Source: Herbaspirillum seropedicae
Lineage (GTDB): Bacteria > Pseudomonadota > Gammaproteobacteria > Burkholderiales > Burkholderiaceae_D
Assembly (NCBI RefSeq): GCF_001040945.1
Contig: NZ_CP011930.1
Coordinates: 4,769,021-4,833,020, forward strand
Direction: 5' to 3'
DNA length: 64,000 bases
Within the stretch, counting starts at the first letter, position 1; each line of letters opens with the position of its first letter. Positions 1 to 9,458 of this stretch are shown piece after piece. A program made the position numbers and the translations under genes. The notes under the pieces are model-generated. The model ran no database searches and had not been told where the DNA came from. It worked only from the letters and a program-made list of their open reading frames with translations.

Positions 1-155
1 ACTGTCTTGAGGTCGCCGATCTTCTTGTTGATGTCCTCCACCGACAGCGAGGGCGTGGCCATGGCAGGTGCGCCCATGCTGCTCCACATGTTCTTCATGA
101 ATTCGAGGGTGTCGCCCACCGAGCCTGCGCCCGGCATCTTGTCCTGGTTCAGCAT
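1..155 (-). CDS. phaM: PhaM-like polyhydroxybutyrate granule-associated protein (N-terminal part, runs off the left edge)
   Basis: Only the first 51 codons are in the window. The ATG at 155 has an AGGAG ribosome binding site a few bases upstream. The peptide has a short polar start, then a segment rich in F, M and W with MKNMWSSMG, then SVEDINKKIGDLK. This pattern is typical of the N-terminus of PhaM, which in betaproteobacteria links PHB granules to the PHA synthase and the nucleoid. The diagnostic C-terminal Lys/Pro/Ala-rich tail lies outside the window, so the call rests on the N-terminal motif alone. Confidence 0.6.
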   Translation of the reverse strand, partial: MLNQDKMPGAGSVGDTLEFMKNMWSSMGAPAMATPSLSVEDINKKIGDLKT

Positions 156-199
156 TGATCGCTCCTGTTGTTGTGTCCTGCAAATCTGTGCGCCGGCCC

Positions 200-1492
200 T
201 CAGCGCGGCGGCCGCTGCATCCGGCAACTGCTGGGCAGCGCAGTCTGCTCGGCCGGGATGAAGCGCTCGGTGCGGAAACCGTAGCCGCTGCCTTCATTGT
301 CGAAGCGGATGCCGCCGCTGTCGGCGCGCTGCATCTGCATCAGGTAGAGCGGCTGGATCAGCTGGTGGTCCTGGGCGCGCATCGTGGCCGAGTGGAAGGC
401 GCTCTGATATTGCGCGCCTTCCAGGGCATATGCAACCGCCTTGGGATCGGCGCTGCCGGCTTTTTCGATGGCCTTTGCCAGCATGTCGATCATGACCTGC
501 ATGCGCAGGTAGAGATAATCATCCTTGGGCTGGGGATAGCGCTGACGGAAGGCCTGGTAATAGGCATCGCTGGGCGAGCCCGGATTGCCGCCGGCATTGG
601 GATGCCATTCGGCCACGGCCCGCACCACGCCCACGCCGGCCTCACCAATGGCGGCCGGCGCTCCCAGGCTGTTGGCATAGAAGGTGTAGAACTTGGCCTT
701 GAAGCCCGCATCGCGGGCGGCCTTCACCAGCAGCGTCAGGTCATTGCCCCAGTTGCCGGTGATGACAGCGTCGGCCCCGGCGCTGCGCATCTTGGCGATG
801 TAGGGAGCGAAGTCCTTGATCTTGCCGATGGGGTGCAACTCGTCACCGACGATGGCGATGTCGGGGCGCTTGGCCGCCAGTTGCTCGCGCGCCGCCTTGG
901 CGACCTGGCGACCGAAGCTGTAGTCCTGGCCGATCAGGTAGACCTTCCTGGTGGCGGTATCGGCCTTGATCGCTTCGGTCAGCGCCTGCATGCGCATGTC
1001 CGCGCTGGCGTCGAAGCGGAAGTGCCAGAAGCTGCACTTCTCATTGGTCAGCGTCGGGTCCACTGCCGAATAGTTCAGGAACAACACGCGGCGATCCGGC
1101 TCGCGCTGGTTGTGCTTGTTGACGGCATCGATGAGGGCGGCGGCAACGGCCGAACTGTTGCCCTCGATCAGGAAGGGGATGCGCTCATCGGTGAGCTGGC
1201 GGAACTGCACCAGCGAATCTTCCACGCCCAGCTTGTTATCGAAAGTGGAGAGTTGCAGCAAGTGCTTGCCATCGGGCAGCGTCACGCCACCGCGTGCGTT
1301 GACGCGCTCGATGGCATAGCTGATGTTGCGCACCACGGCTTCGCCGGCATTGGCGAAGGGGCCGGAGAGGCCATCGATCATGCCGATGCGGATCGGCGCC
1401 AGAGGCGCAGCGGCGCGGGCCGGTGACAGCGCGAGGGGTAGCGTGATGGCAAGAGCCAGGGACAGAAGACGGGAGGACAGGCGTAATTTCAT
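200..1492 (-). CDS. ABC transporter periplasmic substrate-binding protein, branched-chain amino acid type
   Basis: This 430-residue protein would bind a small solute in the periplasm for a LivFGHM-type ABC importer. The N-terminus is a clear Sec signal peptide (MKLRLSSRLLSLALAITLPL followed by Ala-rich cleavage region ending near ARAAA). The mature part begins with the family pattern IRIGMIDGLSGPFANAGEAV and has the two-lobed Peripla_BP_6 layout. I chose the ATG at 1492 because it gives the signal peptide; an in-frame upstream ATG at 1624 would add 44 unlikely residues. No permease or ATPase genes are adjacent, so the substrate cannot be inferred. It is divergent from the DUF3108 gene at 1603, leaving about 110 bases for both promoters. 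Confidence 0.85.
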   Translation of the reverse strand: MKLRLSSRLLSLALAITLPLALSPARAAAPLAPIRIGMIDGLSGPFANAGEAVVRNISYAIERVNARGGVTLPDGKHLLQLSTFDNKLGVEDSLVQFRQLTDERIPFLIEGNSSAVAAALIDAVNKHNQREPDRRVLFLNYSAVDPTLTNEKCSFWHFRFDASADMRMQALTEAIKADTATRKVYLIGQDYSFGRQVAKAAREQLAAKRPDIAIVGDELHPIGKIKDFAPYIAKMRSAGADAVITGNWGNDLTLLVKAARDAGFKAKFYTFYANSLGAPAAIGEAGVGVVRAVAEWHPNAGGNPGSPSDAYYQAFRQRYPQPKDDYLYLRMQVMIDMLAKAIEKAGSADPKAVAYALEGAQYQSAFHSATMRAQDHQLIQPLYLMQMQRADSGGIRFDNEGSGYGFRTERFIPAEQTALPSSCRMQRPPR

Positions 1493-1602
1493 CGTTGCGT
1501 CAGCAGGTGCAGCACAAAAGCCGCATTGTACGTTGTTTGGAAACCCCGCCCCGGTACGCGCGGCCACGCCACACTGCCGGATTGATCCGATACACTGCCG
1601 GC

Positions 1603-2691
1603 ATGACCGATGTTTCCCACCCACCCCGGCGCTGGCCGCGCCTGCTGGTCCTGATCACGCTGACCCTGCTGCTGCACGCCCTGCTGGTAGGCTGGGGGCG
1701 GCGGCACATCATCGCCATGAACACCCCAGCGTCGGAAAACGTCCTCACGGTGCAACTCCAGACGCCGCCCCCAGCCTACCAGCAGGGGGAGGTATATAAG
1801 GGGCGCACACGCCCGGCACGCGCACCACGGCCCGCCCCCGAGCCGAGCATCGATCCGCCCGACGAACCCATCCGCGAGACCGTCGAACCCCTCTACACCG
1901 CCGCCCCCGAGGCGCCCCATGCCATGCCAGCCGCGCCCGGCGCCGCTGGTGAGGCAAGCGCAGCAGGCGAGGCTGCTCGCGCCAGCGCTGCCGACAAGAG
2001 CGAACCTGTTCTCGCCGATACCACCGGCAAGCAATACCGTACCGATGCGCCACCCAGCGCCGTGCTGGACTACGACGTCACCGGCACCATCGACCAGAAG
2101 CCCAGCTATGGATCGGCCAGCCTGGACTGGCGCAACAGCGGCCAGCATTACCGGCTGGAGGGCGAAGTCACCGCCATCTGGGTGACCTGGCTGAAGTTCT
2201 CCAGCGAAGGAGAACTGGACGCCTGGGGCGTATCGCCCACGCTCTACACGGAGAAGAAGAAATTCCGCTCCGCCACCAATACCCACTTCAACCGCAACGG
2301 CGACAGCATCAGCTTTTCCGCCTCCGAGACGCGCTATCCGCGCCGTGGCGGCGAACAGGACCGCGGCAGCCTGATCTGGCAACTGGCGGCCATCGGTCGG
2401 GGCGATCCGGCGCAATTCCAGCCGGGCGCGGTGATCGACCTGTTCGTGGCCGGCGTGCGTGATGGCGAGGTCTGGCGCATGCAGGTCATCGGCGAGGAAG
2501 CCATCAAGCTCCCCATCGGCACCTTGCAGACCTGGCACGTGGTGCGCGTACCCAAGCCCGGCGCCTATGAAGACCGCATCGATATCTGGCTGGCGCCCCA
2601 GCACGAGTGGTATCCGGCGCGGCTGCGCTATACCGATCCCCGGCCCAATGGCGATGTCACGGAACTGAGCCTGTCGGAACTGCGCCGGTGA
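1603..2691 (+). CDS. DUF3108 protein with N-terminal membrane anchor and Pro/Ala-rich linker
   Basis: This is a 362-residue protein. Residues about 10-30 form one hydrophobic helix (LLVLITLTLLLHALLVGW) after a short basic N-terminus. A Pro/Ala/Glu-rich stretch of roughly 90 residues follows, resembling TonB-type periplasmic spacers. From about residue 150 to the end lies a DUF3108 domain, with the recognisable GGEQDRGS and DIWLAPQHEWYPARLRYTDP segments. The ATG at 1603 is preferred because upstream in-frame sequence looks non-coding. The next gene encodes a second DUF3108 protein with the same core motifs, so the two are tandem paralogues. The family function is unknown; an envelope role is inferred from topology. 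Confidence 0.85.
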   Translation: MTDVSHPPRRWPRLLVLITLTLLLHALLVGWGRRHIIAMNTPASENVLTVQLQTPPPAYQQGEVYKGRTRPARAPRPAPEPSIDPPDEPIRETVEPLYTAAPEAPHAMPAAPGAAGEASAAGEAARASAADKSEPVLADTTGKQYRTDAPPSAVLDYDVTGTIDQKPSYGSASLDWRNSGQHYRLEGEVTAIWVTWLKFSSEGELDAWGVSPTLYTEKKKFRSATNTHFNRNGDSISFSASETRYPRRGGEQDRGSLIWQLAAIGRGDPAQFQPGAVIDLFVAGVRDGEVWRMQVIGEEAIKLPIGTLQTWHVVRVPKPGAYEDRIDIWLAPQHEWYPARLRYTDPRPNGDVTELSLSELRR

Positions 2692-2852
2692 GGCCTGCCG
2701 TATCTGGCAGGCGCTGTCAAAATCGGAAACAATTACGCACAATTACGTGAGCACGCAGCAGAACCGCCGGGCCGGGCACTTGTCGCACCAGCAATATGGC
2801 GCCGTGATGGCTGCCTCTAACTTATCCACAGAGACTTTTAAAAAAGACCGCC

Positions 2853-3614
2853 ATGAACCGTTTCTCCCCTGCTTCCCTTCCCGCGCTGGCGCTGGCCGCG
2901 CTGACCGCCTGCGCGCCCGCCTGGGCCACCGATGGCCCGCACCCGGTAGACAAGCGCGCCTACAACCTGCCGCCTTCGGCTGAACTGAACTATTCCATCC
3001 AGGCCAAGCAGAGCGGCCTGGACGTCAAGGGCCAAGGCCTGGTGAAGTGGACCCAGAGCAAGACCAGCTACAGCGTCACCAGCGAGACCCGGGCAATGCT
3101 GCTGGGCAAGATCCTGGAAGCCACCAGCGAAGGCGCGGTGGATGCCTATGGCCTGGCACCGGACCGCTTCGTGGAAAAACGCCTGCGCCGCGAGCCCTCC
3201 ACCACCACCTTCAACCGCGAACAGAACAAGATCACCTTCACCCAGTCCGCCGAGAGCTATCCGCTGCAGGGCGGCGAACAAGACCGCACCAGCATCACCT
3301 GGCAATTCGTCGCCATCGCCCGCGCCAACGCGGCCAAGATGAAGCCGGGTTCGGAGTGGAATTTCTTCGTGGCCGGCCAGCGCGACGCCGAGCAGTGGAC
3401 CTTCAAGGTGGTGGGCCGCGAAAAGATCCGCACGCCCCAGGGCGAGACCGAAGCGCTGCACCTCTTCCGCGCCCCGCCGCCGGACGACCAGGGCCAGAAG
3501 CTCGATATCTGGCTGGCGCCCAAGATGGAGTGGTACCCGGTGCGCCTGAAGTTCACCGATCCGGATGGCGACTATATCGAGCAGACGCTGGATTCGCTCA
3601 AGAAAACCAACTAA
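2853..3614 (+). CDS. DUF3108 protein, secreted paralogue
   Basis: This 253-residue protein starts with a cleavable signal peptide (hydrophobic Ala/Leu core, likely cut after AWA near residue 25). Nearly all the remainder is a DUF3108 domain. Segments GGEQDRTSITWQF, FVAGQRD and DIWLAPKMEWYPVRLKFTDP align with the neighbour at 1603-2691, which has an anchor and linker instead of a signal peptide. The pair therefore offers a tethered and a soluble periplasmic version of one domain. The gap from the first gene is about 160 bases, so it may have its own promoter. A strong hairpin follows the stop codon. Biochemical function is unknown. Confidence 0.87.
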   Translation: MNRFSPASLPALALAALTACAPAWATDGPHPVDKRAYNLPPSAELNYSIQAKQSGLDVKGQGLVKWTQSKTSYSVTSETRAMLLGKILEATSEGAVDAYGLAPDRFVEKRLRREPSTTTFNREQNKITFTQSAESYPLQGGEQDRTSITWQFVAIARANAAKMKPGSEWNFFVAGQRDAEQWTFKVVGREKIRTPQGETEALHLFRAPPPDDQGQKLDIWLAPKMEWYPVRLKFTDPDGDYIEQTLDSLKKTN

Positions 3615-3628
3615 GCTTGCCAACAGCC

Positions 3629-3672
3629 CGCACGGGGCCTGGACGGTAGCGATGCCGTCCAGGCCCCGTGCG
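3629..3672 (+). terminator. 18-bp perfect hairpin after the second DUF3108 gene
   Basis: Bases 3629-3646 and 3655-3672 are exact inverted repeats around an 8-base loop (TAGCGATG). The downstream arm is followed by a pyrimidine-rich run rather than a clean T tract. It probably ends the DUF3108 transcript just before queC, whose start codon lies 38 bases further on. Confidence 0.65.
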
Positions 3673-3709
3673 CTTGCCCTTCTGGTTCACCGTTCTTCTC
3701 TTTGCCGCC

Positions 3710-4459
3710 ATGTCCACCTCCTCCCCATCCCCTTCGCTGGCCCCTACCCTGAACACGCAGAGCGCCCTGGTGCTGTTTTCCGGCGGCCAGGATTCCACCA
3801 CCTGCCTGGCCTGGGCCCTGTCGCGCTACCAGCGGGTGGAGACCATCGGCTTCGACTACGGCCAGCGCCACGCCATTGAACTGGCGGTGCGCCCGGCCCT
3901 GCTGGAAAGGATGCGCGCCTTCTCTCCCGACTGGCAGACCCGCCTGGGCGAGGATCACATGATCGACCTGTCGCTGATCGGCAAGATTTCCGACACCGCC
4001 CTCACCCGCGATGTCGAGATCGCCATGCAGGACAACGGCCTGCCCAATACCTTCGTGCCGGGCCGCAACCTGCTGTTCATGACGGTCGCCGCCACCCTGG
4101 CCTACCGGCGCGGCCTGAACGTGTTGGTGGGAGGCATGTGCGAAACCGATTTTTCCGGCTACCCGGATTGCCGCGATGACACCATGAAGGCCCTGCAGGT
4201 AGCGCTGAACCTGGGCATGGCCACCCAGCTGAAGGTGGAGACGCCGCTGATGTGGATCGACAAGGCCGGCACCTGGGCGCTGGCCGAATTGCTGGGTGGC
4301 GCGCCGCTGGTCGACCTGATCCGCACCGATACGCATACCTGCTACCTGGGTGAGCGCGGCGCATTGCACGACTGGGGACACGGCTGCGGGAAGTGCCCCG
4401 CCTGCGAACTGCGCGCCCGTGGCTATCAACAATACGCAGCGCGCAAAAGCCCCGCCTGA
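3710..4459 (+). CDS. queC: 7-cyano-7-deazaguanine synthase QueC
   Basis: QueC converts 7-carboxy-7-deazaguanine to preQ0 using ATP and ammonia, in the queuosine pathway in the cytosol. The 249-residue product carries the PP-loop SGGQDS near residues 24-29, then the family segments [17 protein letters not shown] and [15 protein letters not shown]. The C-terminus has the zinc-binding cysteines in the CxxGxxxxCxxC-type arrangement (TCYLG ... [12 protein letters not shown]). An in-frame start at 3668 would fall inside the terminator hairpin, so the ATG at 3710 was chosen. No other queuosine genes are in the window. Confidence 0.96.
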   Translation: MSTSSPSPSLAPTLNTQSALVLFSGGQDSTTCLAWALSRYQRVETIGFDYGQRHAIELAVRPALLERMRAFSPDWQTRLGEDHMIDLSLIGKISDTALTRDVEIAMQDNGLPNTFVPGRNLLFMTVAATLAYRRGLNVLVGGMCETDFSGYPDCRDDTMKALQVALNLGMATQLKVETPLMWIDKAGTWALAELLGGAPLVDLIRTDTHTCYLGERGALHDWGHGCGKCPACELRARGYQQYAARKSPA

Positions 4460-4497
4460 TCGGGCACAATAGGCTCACCACGACAAGAACGAGCCTC

Positions 4498-5709
4498 ATG
4501 CCCCACGCCCGCACCACCACCCTGCTCACCCGCAGCGCCGCCGCGCTGCTGGTGCTGCTGGCCGGCGCCGAAATCGGCCGGCGCATCGCCGACCTGCCCA
4601 GCCTGCCGGCCCTGGTCGACCTGCAATTCGACATCACTCCGCGCAGCCAGAGCTACAAGGTGTTCGAGGCCAATCGCATCGCCCGCTCGACGCATCCGCG
4701 CCCATGGCCCATGGCCTTGCGTGCGCTGGAGATCAGCGTTCCCTGGAAGGATGGCAGCCAGTTGCCGGTGATCGACTTCCTCAAGACCACCTCCGCCCAC
4801 GCCTTCGTGGTGATCCAGGACGGCAAGATCGTCTATGAGCGTTACATCGACGGCTATGACGCCAACTCGCGCTTCACCTCCTTCTCGGTCGCCAAATCCT
4901 TCGTCTCGGCGCTGACCGGCGTGGCCCTACAGCAAGGCAAGATCCGCTCGCTGGACGAGCCCATTGGTCATTATCTGAACAGCGATGAGATCGCGCCGGC
5001 CTACGCCGGCATCACCATCGGCCAGTTGCTGGACATGCGCTCGGGCATCGATGTCGATGAGAACTACGGCGGCTCGCTGGCCTCGCCGGTGGTGCGCATG
5101 TTCGTCAGCACCGACCTGCACCGCTTCATCGCCCGCCGCAGCGGCCTGCGCTTTGCGCCGGGCTCGCGCTTCGAATACCGCAGCGTCGACACGCTGGTGC
5201 TCTCGCGCGTACTGGCGCACGCGACCGGCATGCGCCTGTCCGACTTCGCCCAGCAGGTCCTGTGGGAACCGCTGGGCATGGAGCAGGATGCCAGCTGGAG
5301 CGTCGACAGCGGCCAGCACGGCGTGGAAAAGGCCTTCTGCTGTCTCAACACCACGGCCCGCGACTTCGCCCGCCTGGGCTTGCTGTATCTGGACGGCGGA
5401 CGCGTCGGCGACCAGCAGGTCGTCAGTCCCTCATGGGCTCACGAGCCGCGCCAGCCGGTCAACCATGGCGAGGTGCTGGACTACCGCGACGGCTGGTGGA
5501 TTCCGCCCGGCAATGCCGATGACCGCGACTTCTCGGCTATCGGCGTGTTCGGCCAGTACATCTACGTCAACCCAGCCACGCGCACGGTCATCGTCAAGCT
5601 GAGCGACTACGGCGTGGAGCAGGATGAAGTGCTGACCATGCTGGCCATGCGCAGCATCAGCCATTACGTGGCGGGAAAGAACCAGGGCCTGTTCATGAAC
5701 AGGCCCTGA
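4498..5709 (+). CDS. Serine hydrolase, beta-lactamase/class C-like (CubicO / 6-aminohexanoate-dimer hydrolase type)
   Basis: This 403-residue protein belongs to the PF00144 serine hydrolases. The nucleophile motif SxxK is SVAK near residue 130, within FTSFSVAKSFVSALTG. The second motif is YRS near residue 226, of the type found in nylon-oligomer hydrolase relatives rather than the YxN of true class C beta-lactamases. An N-terminal hydrophobic segment (residues about 12-25) could be a signal anchor, which would put the enzyme in the periplasm. The natural substrate (peptide, ester or amide) cannot be told. It follows queC by 38 bases and is followed by a terminator. Confidence 0.82.
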   Translation: MPHARTTTLLTRSAAALLVLLAGAEIGRRIADLPSLPALVDLQFDITPRSQSYKVFEANRIARSTHPRPWPMALRALEISVPWKDGSQLPVIDFLKTTSAHAFVVIQDGKIVYERYIDGYDANSRFTSFSVAKSFVSALTGVALQQGKIRSLDEPIGHYLNSDEIAPAYAGITIGQLLDMRSGIDVDENYGGSLASPVVRMFVSTDLHRFIARRSGLRFAPGSRFEYRSVDTLVLSRVLAHATGMRLSDFAQQVLWEPLGMEQDASWSVDSGQHGVEKAFCCLNTTARDFARLGLLYLDGGRVGDQQVVSPSWAHEPRQPVNHGEVLDYRDGWWIPPGNADDRDFSAIGVFGQYIYVNPATRTVIVKLSDYGVEQDEVLTMLAMRSISHYVAGKNQGLFMNRP

Positions 5710-5739
5710 ATCGCACTGACGCGTGCGCAGCGCCCAAGA

Positions 5740-5771
5740 AAAAACCGCCGGTCTTGCAAGCGGCGGTTTTT
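5740..5771. terminator. Bidirectional terminator between the serine hydrolase gene and mrcA
   Basis: An 11-bp stem (5740-5750 with 5761-5771) of AAAAACCGCCG type has a 10-base loop. It has A-run and T-run flanks on both strands, so it can stop transcripts of the two convergent genes. Confidence 0.8.
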
Positions 5772-5834
5772 CATGAAGTGCAGGCAGAGGGAAATAATAT
5801 AAATCGTTTCCTTCTGGCGGCCATTCGGCCGTGG

Positions 5835-5864
5835 CAGATCAAATCAGATCAGATCAAATCAGAA
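5835..5864. repeat. Tandem 15-bp direct repeat overlapping the mrcA stop codon
   Basis: CAGATCAAATCAGAT at 5835-5849 is repeated at 5850-5864 with one mismatch. The mrcA stop codon (complement of 5859-5861) lies inside the second unit, so gain or loss of units would occur at the very end of the gene or just beyond it. Confidence 0.75.
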
Positions 5865-8294
5865 CAGCTCGTTCTTCATCTGCGTCTTGGCCTTCTCTTC
5901 CTCTGGCGTCAGGCCACTGCGGTCGCCCATGCCCAGGTCGCGCACCATGGCGCTGGGCGGGAACTCGGCATAGTAGTATTCGCCGCCCGACTCGATCAGG
6001 CCATCCGGCACCTTGCGATCCACGTTGGGCACATCCTTGAGCGCCTTGGACATGTAGCTGATCCACACCGGCAGGGCCAGGCCGCCACCGGTTTCGCGGT
6101 CGCCCAGGCTCTTGGGCTGGTCGTAGCCGATCCAGGCGATGGCGGTGAGCCCCGGCTGGTAGCCGGCGAACCAGGCATCCATGGAATCATTGGTGGTGCC
6201 GGTCTTGCCGGCCAGGTCGGTGCGCTTCAGGGACAGCGCCTTGACCGCCGTGCCATGGCGCACCACGTCACGCAGCATGCTGTCCATGATGAAGGCGTTG
6301 CGGGCGTCGATGACGCGGTTGGATTCATCATCGGCGGTGGCCGGCTTGGCCTGCGAGAGTACCTCGCCATTGCTGTCGGTGACCTTGGTGATCAGGTAGG
6401 GATTGATCTTGTAGCCGCCGTTGGCAAACACCGAGTACGCGCCCACCATCTGCAAGGGCGTGACATTGCCGGCCCCCAGCGCCAGGGTCAGGTAGGGCGG
6501 GTTCTTGTCGGCATCAAAACCGAAGCGGGTGATGTATTCCTGCGCATACTTCACACCCACGCGCTCCAGGATGCGAATGGAGACCAGGTTGATCGACTTC
6601 TGCAAGGCCCGGCGCATCGAGATCGGACCTTCGAACTTGCCGCCGTAGTTCTTGGGCTGCCAGACTTGGCCGCCGGTCTGGGTGAAGGTCAGCGGCGCAT
6701 CATTGATGATGGTGGCCGGCGACAGTCCCTTTTCCAGCGACGACGAATAGATGAAGGGCTTGAAGGACGAGCCCGGCTGGCGCCACGCCTGGGTGACGTG
6801 GTTGAACTTGTTGCGGTTGAAGTCGAAGCCGCCCACCAGGGAGCGGATCGCGCCATCCTGCGAATTCACCGAGACGAAGGCCGATTCCACTTCAGGCATC
6901 TGGGTGATGATCCAGTTGTTGCCATCCTGGAAGACGCGGATGATGGCGCCGCGACGGATCTTCTTCTGCGGCGGCGCCTTGTCGGAGAGCAGGTTGGCGC
7001 CAAAGCCCAGGCCGGCGCCGGAAATGCTGATCTCTTCGCCGGTGGAGAGCATGGCGGTGATTTCCTTGGGCTTGGCTTCCAGCACCACGGCCGAGACCAT
7101 GTCGTCGCTATCGGGGTGATCGGCCAGCTCCACTTCCACTGCATCTTCCACGGCATCCTTGGTGGCGTTCTCGGGCAGGTCCATGTAGCCCTCCGGTCCG
7201 CGATAGCCGTGCCGGCGCTCGTAGTCGATGATGCCGCGACGCAGGGCGATGTAGGCCGCATCCTGGTCGGTCTTGGTGATGGTGGTGAAGACATTCAGGC
7301 CGCGGGTATAGGTCTCGTCCTTGTACTGCGCATAGACCAGCTGGCGGGCCATTTCAGCCACGTATTCGGCATGCATGCCGAAGGCCGAGCTGTCGCCCTT
7401 GACCCGCAGCTCCTCATCCTTGGCGGCCTGGTATTGCGCGTCGGTGATGTAACCCAGCTGGCGCATGCGCAAGAGGATGTACTGCTGGCGTGCGTGCGCC
7501 CGCTTGGGATTGACCACCGGGTTGTAGGCCGAGGGCGCCTTGGGCAGGCCGGCCAGCATCGCCGCCTCGGCGATGGTGAGGTCCTTCAACTGCTTGCCGA
7601 AATAGATCTGGGCGGCCGAGGCAAAGCCATAGGCGCGCTGGCCCAGATAGATCTGGTTCATGTAGACCTCGAGGATCTGGTCCTTGGTGAGGTTGTTCTC
7701 GATCTTCCAGGCCAGCGGGATTTCATAGAAGAACTTGCGCGTGGCCTTCTGCAGGAAGGTCGGCTCGTTGCTGGTCAGGAAGAAGTTGCGCGCCACCTGC
7801 TGGGTGATGGTCGAGGCACCGCCGCCGCCGCCGGAAAGGTTGGAGAAGGTGGCGCGGGCAATGCCCTGGTAATCGACGCCGCCGTGTTCATAGAAACGGT
7901 CGTCCTCGATGGCCAGCACGGCCTTCTTCATGATCTCGGGGATGTCCTTGAAATGCACCAGGTTGCGCCGTTCCTCGCCGAACTCGCCGATGAGCACGCC
8001 GTCAGCCGAGAAGATGCGCAGCGGGATCTTGGGACGATAGTCGGTCAGGGTATCGAGGTCGGGCAGCTTGGGATAGGTCAGGGCGACGATGAAGGTCACG
8101 CCCAGCAGCACCATCACGGCCAGGCCGAAGATCGTGCCGACCAAGCCCAGGAGGATGCGCAGCGACCAGTGCATACGCTTGCGCGGTGCTTTCTGGGCTG
8201 CCTGATCGACCGGGGAATCGGCCGCGGAATCGGCTTGGGATTTGGCAGCCGGGCCCGGTTTGCGTGGACCGCCGCCGTTGGAAGGTGAAGACAT
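5859..8294 (-). CDS. mrcA: Penicillin-binding protein 1A (bifunctional glycosyltransferase/transpeptidase)
   Basis: This 811-residue class A PBP polymerises and cross-links peptidoglycan at the outer face of the inner membrane. The N-terminal 40 residues are cytoplasmic and rich in Pro, Ser and Lys; one transmembrane helix follows (about 45-70). The GT51 domain has the catalytic Glu motif AIEDDRFYEHGGVD near residue 130 and GASTITQQVARNF. The transpeptidase domain has SSFK near residue 510 and KTGTTND near residue 696. The length is normal for a betaproteobacterial PBP1A with its OB-like insert. It is divergent from pilM, an arrangement common in proteobacteria. Confidence 0.97.
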   Translation of the reverse strand: MSSPSNGGGPRKPGPAAKSQADSAADSPVDQAAQKAPRKRMHWSLRILLGLVGTIFGLAVMVLLGVTFIVALTYPKLPDLDTLTDYRPKIPLRIFSADGVLIGEFGEERRNLVHFKDIPEIMKKAVLAIEDDRFYEHGGVDYQGIARATFSNLSGGGGGASTITQQVARNFFLTSNEPTFLQKATRKFFYEIPLAWKIENNLTKDQILEVYMNQIYLGQRAYGFASAAQIYFGKQLKDLTIAEAAMLAGLPKAPSAYNPVVNPKRAHARQQYILLRMRQLGYITDAQYQAAKDEELRVKGDSSAFGMHAEYVAEMARQLVYAQYKDETYTRGLNVFTTITKTDQDAAYIALRRGIIDYERRHGYRGPEGYMDLPENATKDAVEDAVEVELADHPDSDDMVSAVVLEAKPKEITAMLSTGEEISISGAGLGFGANLLSDKAPPQKKIRRGAIIRVFQDGNNWIITQMPEVESAFVSVNSQDGAIRSLVGGFDFNRNKFNHVTQAWRQPGSSFKPFIYSSSLEKGLSPATIINDAPLTFTQTGGQVWQPKNYGGKFEGPISMRRALQKSINLVSIRILERVGVKYAQEYITRFGFDADKNPPYLTLALGAGNVTPLQMVGAYSVFANGGYKINPYLITKVTDSNGEVLSQAKPATADDESNRVIDARNAFIMDSMLRDVVRHGTAVKALSLKRTDLAGKTGTTNDSMDAWFAGYQPGLTAIAWIGYDQPKSLGDRETGGGLALPVWISYMSKALKDVPNVDRKVPDGLIESGGEYYYAEFPPSAMVRDLGMGDRSGLTPEEEKAKTQMKNELF

Positions 8295-8543
8295 TCGAAA
8301 TAAGCGTTAAAGCAGGCCGGAGCCGGATTGGAAGAAACAAGCCCGCATTATAGCGGCTCGCCCCTGTGGGCCGCGTGGGCGGGTGTTGCAAATAGACCAA
8401 ACCCGCTCAGGCCGGGTTCCGGGCCGCCCTGGCGGAATAGGCCGTACTGCCGTGATTTGGGCCGCTTTCTCAAGTTTTGGCGATTCCCGCATCGGCTTGC
8501 CCATCTGACAATCCCCCTTCCTTCCCACGATGAGGTCAGCGCC

Positions 8544-9458
8544 ATGACCTGGACTCCCCTTCGCTGCCTGCGCCCGCGCTTGTGCATCGGCCTCGACCTG
8601 GCCCCGCAGCGGCTGCGGCTGGCACTGGCGCGCCGCCGTGGACGTCAGCGCGAAGTGCTGCGGCTGGCGCAGGCTGCGTTGCCCGACGGGTTGCTGCAGG
8701 ACGGCCAGATCACCGATCTCGACGCAGTGGTGCAAGCCTGTCGTCCGCTGCTGGACCCAGCCTGTCCCGCCCAGGCAGCGCTGGTGCTGGGCATGCCGCG
8801 CACCTGCCTGAGCGTGCAGCGGCTGGTCCTGCCCGCCGGCTCGAGCGATTGGGAAAGGCTGGCGCAGGTCCGCGCCGAAATGAGCGCCTACGGCCTGGCC
8901 CCCGCCGACCACGTGATGGACTATCGCGTCGCCCCTGCCCGGGCCGGCCAGGATGTGAGCCTATGGGCCTGGGCCGCCTCCTCGCTGGCGGTGGAAGACC
9001 GGCTGGCGCTGGCCGCAGCGCTGCACCGGCCACTGGCCGCGCTGCCGCCCGAGGATGAATGCCTGGGCGACTTCCTGCGGCCAGCCGCCAGCGCAGCCCA
9101 CGACGCCCTGCTGCATCTGGATCCCGATGACAGCTGGCTGATCTACGGCGACACACCCGCCCAGGGATTGCGCTGGCGTCCTGCCGTCGCCGGCCCGACT
9201 GCGCTGCTCGCCGAACTCGCCCCCTTGCTCAGGCCCAAGCCGCAACGGCTGCTGCTGGACTGCCATCCTGCCGCACTCCCGACCCATGACGCCCTGCCCA
9301 TGCTGCGCGCTGCATTCGCACGCTATGCCGGCTTGCGCGCCCTGCCTGCGCCGCTCCCGGCTGACCTGATCCTGGCGCCATCGGCGCGACTGCCAGGGGC
9401 AAACCCAGTAGGCAGTTTCCACCTGGCCATTGCGCTGGCCTGGAGAGGGCTGGCATGA
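8544..9458 (+). CDS. pilM: Type IV pilus assembly protein PilM (divergent)
   Basis: PilM is the cytoplasmic actin-like protein that docks onto the PilN N-terminus in the alignment subcomplex. This 304-residue protein opens with CIGLDLAPQRLRLAL, the expected first phosphate-binding loop of the actin fold. It is shorter than the usual roughly 350 residues and otherwise poorly conserved, so identity relies on being first in a pilMNOPQ operon next to mrcA. The ATG at 8544 begins just before the conserved fold; longer in-frame starts at 8328 would extend into the mrcA promoter region. It overlaps pilN by four bases (ATGA). Confidence 0.8.
   Translation: MTWTPLRCLRPRLCIGLDLAPQRLRLALARRRGRQREVLRLAQAALPDGLLQDGQITDLDAVVQACRPLLDPACPAQAALVLGMPRTCLSVQRLVLPAGSSDWERLAQVRAEMSAYGLAPADHVMDYRVAPARAGQDVSLWAWAASSLAVEDRLALAAALHRPLAALPPEDECLGDFLRPAASAAHDALLHLDPDDSWLIYGDTPAQGLRWRPAVAGPTALLAELAPLLRPKPQRLLLDCHPAALPTHDALPMLRAAFARYAGLRALPAPLPADLILAPSARLPGANPVGSFHLAIALAWRGLA

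Noticed and set aside
5754..8288. Plus-strand 844-codon frame opposite mrcA
   Set aside because: mrcA is certain by motifs; this is its shadow.
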